A DNA stretch of 64,000 nt from an uncultured Blautia sp. Its GTDB lineage: Bacteria; Bacillota; Clostridia; Lachnospirales; Lachnospiraceae. This document shows, one piece after another, positions 58,595 through 64,000 of this stretch (position 1 is the stretch's first letter; each line of letters opens with the position of its first letter). The position numbers and the translations under genes are program-made. The notes beneath the pieces were generated by a model that was not told where the DNA came from, did no database searches, and saw only the letters and a program-made list of their open reading frames with translations. The DNA is taken from contig CAKROW010000001.1 in the NCBI GenBank assembly GCA_934373235.1, positions 1-64,000 of the forward strand, given 5' to 3'.

Positions 58595-60586
58595 TTATCT
58601 GTTTTTCACATTCTCTGCCACTGTGCCAAGAAGTGTTCCTACATCCACAGGTTTCATTATATGCCCGTTCATGCCGGCTCTGAAAGCAGCTTTGCGGTCT
58701 TCTTCAAAGGCATTGGCGGTCATGGCGATAATGGGGATCTGGTGCCGGGTATCCGGAAGTGCCCGAATCCTTCTGGTGGCTTCATAGCCATCCATATTGG
58801 GCATCTGGATATCCATAAGGATAAGATCATAATAATCTGCAGGAGCAGCTTTTACCATGGAAAGGGCAATCTCACCGTCAGATGCTGTTTCCACCTTAAG
58901 TTTTGCATCTTTAAGTAAAGTTGTGGCAATCTCCGCATTAAGAGCATTATCCTCCACAAGAAGGATCCGCCTTCCATTCAGACGTAACATATCCGGATGC
59001 TCTGGCTCCTGCTTCTCTTTTCTGATCTCCGCTTTTTCCGTCAGCTTATGGGTAAGTACCATGACGATCCTGGTACCCTTTCCCGGTTTGCTTGTAACAG
59101 AAATTTCTCCCTTCATCATATCTACCAGGGATTTCACAATAGGCAATCCAAGACCGGTTCCGATAATGCCACTCTGGGAAGAATTTTTTTCTCTGGAAAA
59201 AGCCTCAAACAGGTGCGGCAGATACTCCGGACTGATCCCGATCCCATTGTCTGTAATCACAGTCCGATAGGATGCGTAACCTTGCTTTTTACAGGGAATC
59301 TCATCCACATCCAGCATAACTTTTCCGTTTACAGGCGTATATTTCACTGCATTGCTTAAAAGATTAAGAAATATCTCCCGGACCTTCAGTGAATCGCACA
59401 GCACACTGTGATGCTCAATATTTATATGCTTGATAAACGCTATCTGCTTCTCATTGATGATTCCCTCCATGATCACATCCAGAGTATTATCCAGTTCCTC
59501 AAGGTTAAACGGCTGTTCATTTAAAGTTTCCTTGCCGCTTTCGATCCTCGCCATCTCCAGCACATTGTTGATAAGGGACAAAAGGATCTGACTGGCATCC
59601 CTCAGCTTACGAAGATAATCTGTTGTCTTCTCTTTTTCGCCCCAGTGTTTATCCATCAGCTCCGCATAACCTATGATAGCGTTCATAGGCGTCCTGAGGT
59701 CATGGGACATACTGAAAAGAAATGCGGTCTTGGCCCTGCTTCCCTCCTCTGCACGTTCCAGTGCTTTTTTGAGGACGATCATATTGGATATATCGAGAAA
59801 CGTGGTTACTACTGCCCGTTCTCCCTCCGGTGTAAGGACGACCTTTGTCTTGGCAAGAATATGGCACTCGTTATCTTTTCCCTTATTAATGATACATTCA
59901 TACTCAACCAGTGCATCACTGTAACGAAGCTCCTTCAGTTTCTCAACGGTAGTTGCATCCGGATAATAGAGTTGGGAAATTGTCTCGCCCAGTCTTTTCT
60001 GTATGTCTTCAATATTCTTAAATCCATATATTCTCAGAGCTTCCGCATTCATATGGATAAGCCTGTGCCCGGGAAATGTATACGCCATCAGTCCACAGTT
60101 CTGGATATCAAGAAGATTTTTGTAATAATCCTGTTGAAGTACATGTTCCTTACGCAGAGCACTATTCAGTTCTGCCAGTCGCTGCTCTGCCTGCCTGTCT
60201 TTTTCCAGACGAATGGTTTCGGAAATATCCTGATGCGTTCCGCTGATGCATATGACAGAACCGGAAGACGGTTCTGTTTCCCCTCCGCATCGGGCATACC
60301 TTTCACCTGACACCGGATGAATATAACGGTAAACGATCTCCGTACGTTCCACAGTCAGTTTCTTTGAATATTCCAGAAACAGATCCATATCATCCTCATG
60401 GATATGTCTCCTGTGAAAATCGAACCGTTCCTCCGGTGTAATTCCCTCCGGCACTCCAAGCAGCTCATCCATAACCGGGTCCGCATAAAAACGCGGATGA
60501 TTTCCTTCTTCAAATTCAATTTTCCAGACACCGATCCTTGATATTTTCAGGATTTCCCTGATATTCTGGCTGTTTAAAAAATCCAT
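58595..60586 (-). CDS. Hybrid sensor histidine kinase with PAS domains and receiver
   Basis: A 663-residue cytoplasmic protein. Two PAS-like domains (~15-130, ~165-280, each followed by a PAC-like strand), a HisKA domain with SMSHDLRTPMNAIIGY (His near 296), a HATPase_c domain with LLSNAVKYTP, DNGIGI and GTGLGLPIV, and a C-terminal receiver (~540-655) with VEDNALNAEIA, phosphoacceptor DLILMDIQMPNMDGYEA and a late Lys (HIMKPVD). No transmembrane segment. Such hybrids signal inside the cell; no output domain is attached. Third gene of its operon. Confidence 0.92.
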   Translation of the reverse strand: MDFLNSQNIREILKISRIGVWKIEFEEGNHPRFYADPVMDELLGVPEGITPEERFDFHRRHIHEDDMDLFLEYSKKLTVERTEIVYRYIHPVSGERYARCGGETEPSSGSVICISGTHQDISETIRLEKDRQAEQRLAELNSALRKEHVLQQDYYKNLLDIQNCGLMAYTFPGHRLIHMNAEALRIYGFKNIEDIQKRLGETISQLYYPDATTVEKLKELRYSDALVEYECIINKGKDNECHILAKTKVVLTPEGERAVVTTFLDISNMIVLKKALERAEEGSRAKTAFLFSMSHDLRTPMNAIIGYAELMDKHWGEKEKTTDYLRKLRDASQILLSLINNVLEMARIESGKETLNEQPFNLEELDNTLDVIMEGIINEKQIAFIKHINIEHHSVLCDSLKVREIFLNLLSNAVKYTPVNGKVMLDVDEIPCKKQGYASYRTVITDNGIGISPEYLPHLFEAFSREKNSSQSGIIGTGLGLPIVKSLVDMMKGEISVTSKPGKGTRIVMVLTHKLTEKAEIRKEKQEPEHPDMLRLNGRRILLVEDNALNAEIATTLLKDAKLKVETASDGEIALSMVKAAPADYYDLILMDIQMPNMDGYEATRRIRALPDTRHQIPIIAMTANAFEEDRKAAFRAGMNGHIMKPVDVGTLLGTVAENVKNR

Positions 60587-60640
60587 GGGATACTTCTCTC
60601 ACTTTTCTTCTGATCTCTGTACAGAAAATTCTCTGCCTGA

Positions 60641-61843
60641 TCAGATATCTTTATAATACGCCGGTGACAAAATATCATATTCCTTACATGAGCATCCGTC
60701 TCTGTAGCTGTCACAGCAGTCGCAGCTTGAACAGTACATATGTGTATCCGGAATGTAAAACAGACCGCCATATCTTGCGGATGTTCTTTGATTTTTTGAT
60801 TTTTTCTTGCTGTTATCATAGTACGCCCCGTTGGGGATCAGCAGGTTTTCCGGAGAAAAATCCCTGAAGTCAAAATAGTGGGATTCTGTCCCATGATGCG
60901 GCACCTTGACACACCAGTAATGCTCATGAAGTGGCAGCTTTCCGTCATAATCATCCCGGATCCTCTGAAGGTATGCAGGCTGTACATCTCCGGTAAAAAG
61001 CATGTTCAGTTCTCCGTCTCTGGTATTGTGAAACGCAAGGCTGATCTTATGGCGAAATTCACGGAGTGCCGTTCCTTCCAGCTCCGCAGTCTCCAGAAGT
61101 GCCTGGAATTCCGGTGTTGCCTGAAGTTTGCGGAAACGTTTTTCCAGGGACGCCGGTGTGATACTGCGACGGCGTTTTGTTCCTGCTGCTTCCTGAGTCT
61201 GTTCTTCCTCATTCTCCTCACCGGGTACCTTGCCGTCATTCTCTTCCTTTTCTGTCATCTTCATAAAGATCCTGCGCACTTCCTCCCCAATATCCACAAG
61301 CTCTGTCACTGCTTTTTCGTGAATTTCAAGAAGGGGCATAAAAACCTCCTCTGTTTCCCGGTAGACAACATCTGTATCCGGCCAGAGTGCTGTATATTTT
61401 TCCTCAAACTGACTGCCTCTTGAAAGAAGCTCAATCTCAACATTTCTGGTACACAGAGCATCTGCCAGCGCAAGAAGACTTAAACGCCGTCCCGGAAGGC
61501 TGGCTTTTTTGGTTACGTCTGCAAGGAGCAGAAGTGCCAGTGTATATTTCATCTCTGCCCGGGAAAAGACATCCGGCAGGTAGATCTTTCCAAACTCATA
61601 GGCATCGCTCCTGTAACGCATCATGTAAAGCAGGCCGGATACATGATCCGGATGGAAATGTGTCAGAAGAAGATTTTTTTTGCTGATGGTTGTAAGATCT
61701 GAGATGATCACATCAAAAACTTCCCGTCTGGGATGTCCCTCGATCTTGCTGTTGGCTGCTCCGAAGTCCACAAGCAGGCTGCTCTTCCGGTCACGAATAC
61801 AGAAACAGTCTCCGAATCCTACATTGTACATTCGTATTCTCAT
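60641..61843 (-). CDS. Metallo-beta-lactamase-fold hydrolase with Cys-rich tail
   Basis: A 400-residue cytoplasmic protein with the MBL fold: LLLTHFHPDHVSG (metal motif near 60), a late Asp in MLFTGDVQPAY and the final PHHGTESH (near 320). This PHHG pattern is like ComEC-type MBL domains. An acidic insert (EENDGKVPGEENEEE) sits mid-protein. The last ~40 residues hold seven Cys in MYCSSCDCCDSYRDGCSCKE, an unusual tail. ATG 61843 follows GAGGA by seven bases; a longer frame overlaps the GNAT gene. Function unknown. Confidence 0.83.
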   Translation of the reverse strand: MRIRMYNVGFGDCFCIRDRKSSLLVDFGAANSKIEGHPRREVFDVIISDLTTISKKNLLLTHFHPDHVSGLLYMMRYRSDAYEFGKIYLPDVFSRAEMKYTLALLLLADVTKKASLPGRRLSLLALADALCTRNVEIELLSRGSQFEEKYTALWPDTDVVYRETEEVFMPLLEIHEKAVTELVDIGEEVRRIFMKMTEKEENDGKVPGEENEEEQTQEAAGTKRRRSITPASLEKRFRKLQATPEFQALLETAELEGTALREFRHKISLAFHNTRDGELNMLFTGDVQPAYLQRIRDDYDGKLPLHEHYWCVKVPHHGTESHYFDFRDFSPENLLIPNGAYYDNSKKKSKNQRTSARYGGLFYIPDTHMYCSSCDCCDSYRDGCSCKEYDILSPAYYKDI

Positions 61844-61863
61844 TTGTTCATCCTCAGTCTTTC

Positions 61864-62358
61864 TCAGAACCAGATCTGCATGTCGTGCCATACAGCTCCG
61901 CCATGGTCTGAATCAGCAACGCCCAGAAATTTAAGGCCATGACTTTCATAGAAGGGAATGAGACGTTCCTTGCAGGTAAGGATCAGTGCCTTTTTTCCAC
62001 GCTCTTTTGCAAGATTCTTAAAGTATTCCACAAGTTCTCCGGCAATTCCCTGATGACGGTACTCCGGGATAACGTTAAGGCCAAATACAGTCTGGATATC
62101 CCCGTCTTTTTTGTGGAGCGTGATATCGTGATAAAATTCGTCCGGAAGTACAGGTTTGTCTGTGGTTCCTCCATTGATAAATCCTACGATCATACCATCC
62201 TTCACAGCTACCACAAAATTCTCCGGAAATGTTTCCATTCGTTTCAGTACGTCCTCACGGCTTGCTGCCTCCGCAGGCGGGAAACAGATTGCCTCGATCT
62301 GAGCCAGCCGTTCTGCTTCCTCCGGTTTCGCCAGCCTGATCTCTAAATTTTCTGCCAT
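61864..62358 (-). CDS. GNAT family acetyltransferase
   Basis: A 164-residue GNAT with the acetyl-CoA loop in VIPEYRHQGIAGELVEYF (R/QxxGxA) and the C-terminal RLIPFYESHGLKFLGV. It resembles arylalkylamine-type GNATs of Firmicutes. It begins the three-gene operon GNAT/MBL/hybrid kinase under the promoter at 62425-62453, with an AGGAGG-like site before the ATG. The acceptor is unknown. Confidence 0.88.
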   Translation of the reverse strand: MAENLEIRLAKPEEAERLAQIEAICFPPAEAASREDVLKRMETFPENFVVAVKDGMIVGFINGGTTDKPVLPDEFYHDITLHKKDGDIQTVFGLNVIPEYRHQGIAGELVEYFKNLAKERGKKALILTCKERLIPFYESHGLKFLGVADSDHGGAVWHDMQIWF

Positions 62359-62424
62359 TTATATTCCTCCAGAACTTCTCTCTTATTCTTTATATACCGC
62401 TGTCCCGGTTATAACTCTTTCTTA

Positions 62425-62453
62425 ATTATATCGGCTGAATTTAGATGCGTCAA
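62425..62453 (-). promoter_or_regulatory. Promoter of the GNAT/MBL/kinase operon
   Basis: On the minus strand TTGACG (62453-62448), a 17-bp spacer and a perfect TATAAT (62430-62425). Confidence 0.8.
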
Positions 62454-62477
62454 TGTATAACCTGAGGCTTTTCCCTT

Positions 62478-62597
62478 CAAAAATATCTCACTGTGGTGTC
62501 TCAGCCACTGTGAATAAGCAGGAAGAAGCCCCCAGTGATCACACTACTGAGAGCTTCATTCTTTCGCCTTTGCCACACTTATTCTTTCTTTCGCCTG
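62478..62597 (-). ncRNA. Candidate small RNA (~120 nt)
   Basis: The minus strand has an extended -10 TGCTATAAT at 62611-62603. The RNA that would follow can fold into a 12-bp hairpin GAAGCTCTCAGT/ACTGGGGGCTTC enclosed by GAATAAG/CTTATTC, then a hairpin CACaGTGG/CCACaGTG followed by ATATTTTT as terminator. The next gene has its own promoter further on, so this looks like a separate transcript. No known family was recognised. Confidence 0.4.
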
Positions 62598-62663
62598 TTG
62601 GCATTATAGCATATGCTTTCAGGCAAAGTAATATACTTCTCACTGAAAATTAATTTCAACGCC

Positions 62664-63422
62664 TCACAACACTGACTCGATCAATCTCTCCGTATACTCC
62701 GTCTTAGGCCTCTCAATGATCTCCTCAGGTGTTCCTTCTTCCTCTACATGTCCGTCGTGCATCACGATCACCCGGTCGCAGAACATCTGGACAAGGGCCA
62801 GATCATGGCAGATAAAAATAAACGCCAGATTCTTTTCTTTTTTCAGCTTTATGAGAAGCTCCATAATCTGTTTCTGCACAGTCACATCAAGAGCACTGGT
62901 GGCTTCATCACAGATCAGGATTTTCGGTTCCACAGCCAAAGCTCTTGCAATAGCTGCTCTCTGACATTCCCCGCCACTGACCTGATGAGGATAACGGTCT
63001 GCATAAGCTGCACTCAGTCCATATTTGATAAGAAGCTTTTCCACACGTTTCCTGGTTTCTTTCTTACTTATCCCCATATTCCGGAGACTTTCCCCGATTC
63101 CATCCCCAAGTGTACATCTTGGATCAAAGGATTCTCCCGGGGTCTGGAATACCATCTGGATCTCTCTGTACGTTTCCCGCAGTTCTTTTCCCTTTACCTG
63201 CGTGATATTTTTTCCCAGAAGAAAAATCTCTCCACCGGTCAGTTCCGTCAGATGAGTGATCATCTTTGCAACCGTACTTTTTCCTGATCCGGACTCACCT
63301 ACAATTCCCAGACATTCTCCCTGTTTCAGAAAAAAGCTCACATCTTCCACGGCTGTAATGGATTTTTTCCCTGATACAAAATTCTTTTTTAAATGACGTA
63401 CTTCCAGTATATATTCTGCCAC
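62664..63422 (-). CDS. ABC transporter ATP-binding protein (OppF/DppF/NikE type)
   Basis: A 252-residue ATPase with Walker A GESGSGKSTVAKMI (near 40), Q-loop QMVFQTPGESFDPRC, signature VSGGECQRAAIARAL, Walker B ILICDEATSALD and H-loop CHDLALV. It is short, without the C-terminal oligopeptide extension, as in NikE-like or short Dpp-type subunits. Its partner ATPase lies 21 bp upstream. Substrate (peptide or nickel) cannot be decided without the permease and binding protein, which lie outside. Confidence 0.92.
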   Translation of the reverse strand: MAEYILEVRHLKKNFVSGKKSITAVEDVSFFLKQGECLGIVGESGSGKSTVAKMITHLTELTGGEIFLLGKNITQVKGKELRETYREIQMVFQTPGESFDPRCTLGDGIGESLRNMGISKKETRKRVEKLLIKYGLSAAYADRYPHQVSGGECQRAAIARALAVEPKILICDEATSALDVTVQKQIMELLIKLKKEKNLAFIFICHDLALVQMFCDRVIVMHDGHVEEEGTPEEIIERPKTEYTERLIESVL

Positions 63423-63443
63423 TTCTTCTCTCCATTCCTTGTT

Positions 63444-64000
63444 TCAGCCTGCACAAATGCTCTCCTGCCTGCCTCTGTTCAGACGCGGCACAGAATTCAT
63501 AAGCTCTTTTGTATAAGGATCCTGCGGATCGTCCAGTATCTGCCTGGTATCTCCGTATTCCATCACTTTGCCGTTCTTCAGCACCAGAACCTTATCTGCC
63601 ATTTTTCCAACTACTCCGATGTTATGAGTGACAATAATCATGGCTGTATGATATTCCTGACGCAGAAGCAGCATTTCCTCAACAACCTGTTTCTGCACGA
63701 TCACATCAAGGGCACTGGTCGGCTCATCTGCAAGCAGGAGAGATGGATGCTGCAGCATGGAAATACAGATCCCCACACGCTGGTTCATTCCCCCGGACAG
63801 TTCAAAAGGATAACTCTTCAGGACACGCCTGCCATCCTTCAGCCCGATCTTTTCCATCATTTCTATTGCACGTTCTTCACATTCCCTGGGGCTGATCTTT
63901 TCATGCTCCCGCATACTTTCGTAAATCTGATCACCAACTGTACGGATCGGGCAAAGCGCAGCACCGGAATCCTGAAAAACCATGGCGATCTCCGGTCCCA
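63444..64000 (-). CDS. ABC transporter ATP-binding protein (OppD/DppD/NikD type), partial
   Basis: The C-terminal ~185 residues of the partner ATPase; the frame stays open to base 64000 (GPEIAMVFQDS), so Walker A lies outside. Visible parts are the Q-loop MVFQDSG, signature LSGGMNQRVGICISM, Walker B LLLADEPTSALD and H-loop THNIGVV. It pairs with the gene at 62664 to power a peptide- or nickel-type importer. Confidence 0.92.
   Translation of the reverse strand, partial: GPEIAMVFQDSGAALCPIRTVGDQIYESMREHEKISPRECEERAIEMMEKIGLKDGRRVLKSYPFELSGGMNQRVGICISMLQHPSLLLADEPTSALDVIVQKQVVEEMLLLRQEYHTAMIIVTHNIGVVGKMADKVLVLKNGKVMEYGDTRQILDDPQDPYTKELMNSVPRLNRGRQESICAG

Noticed and set aside
62499..62525. GCCACTGTGAATAAGC on the plus strand resembles part of a cobalamin riboswitch
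   Set aside because: The B12 box and the other conserved aptamer segments are missing, and no gene follows on that strand.
1..64000. CRISPR arrays, insertion sequences or prophage
   Set aside because: No regularly spaced repeats, transposase, integrase or phage structural genes were seen.

Overview
The window looks like a chromosomal segment of a gut anaerobe of the Clostridia, most likely Lachnospiraceae (Blautia/Ruminococcus-like). The reasons are a Gram-positive Tad pilus locus with a DUF5702 protein, a GH112 galactosyl-N-acetylhexosamine phosphorylase, a urease operon with an AmiS/UreI channel, AAA-ATPase-like/DUF1703 proteins, and moderate-to-low G+C with strong AGGAGG ribosome sites. 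This is inference from gene content; no database was searched. No phage, insertion sequence, CRISPR array or rRNA was seen.

Layout. 1-2.9 kb: the end of murG, an ECF-type sigma factor, a HIT protein, an orphan soluble histidine kinase and a rhomboid protease. 2.9-12.5 kb: one minus-strand Tad (Flp-type pilus) operon read as prepilin peptidase, tadZ, tadA, tadB, tadC, flp pilin, DUF5702 protein, Cys-rich TadE-like protein, second prepilin peptidase, TadE, FHA protein. It is driven by a clear sigma-A promoter with tandem Spo0A-like boxes upstream. 12.7-20.9 kb: tRNA-Glu(CTC), a GDSL hydrolase, a GNAT, a repeat-built lipoprotein, an amidohydrolase, an AlaX editing enzyme, an ECF sigma/anti-sigma/membrane operon and a secreted protein. 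21.1-27.3 kb: the F-type ATP synthase operon atpBEFHAGDC. 27.6-33.6 kb: birA with a structured leader, a WYL regulator, lrgAB, a YfcE-like phosphodiesterase and an EndoQ-like DNA repair nuclease. 33.6-36.8 kb: GH112 phosphorylase with a divergent AraC regulator. 36.8-42.6 kb: urease operon ureABC-ureI-ureEFGD, with a promoter followed at once by an intrinsic terminator (attenuator).

42.7-58.5 kb is the most unusual part. It holds a set of secreted proteins, many with short acidic DxNxDGxxEL-type loops, Ig-like, SH3-like or PPC/Fn3-like parts. It also holds two cell-wall hydrolases that share a nearly identical 0.95-kb SH3/ricin module but carry different catalytic ends (M23 versus NlpC/P60-like), two DUF1703 ATPase/nuclease paralogs, and a large XRE-family regulator. 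Three promoters here share the same architecture: a 12-bp-spaced direct repeat (core CAATATGTGGCA) abutting the -35 box, followed by a 17-bp spacer and TAAAAT. One of them lies between the XRE gene and a divergent secreted-protein gene. I propose a local regulon that controls secreted wall-active proteins; this is the best candidate here for an undescribed system.

58.5-64 kb: a GNAT, metallo-beta-lactamase-fold protein and hybrid histidine kinase operon, a candidate small RNA, and two ATP-binding subunits of a peptide/nickel-type ABC transporter, the last cut by the window end.
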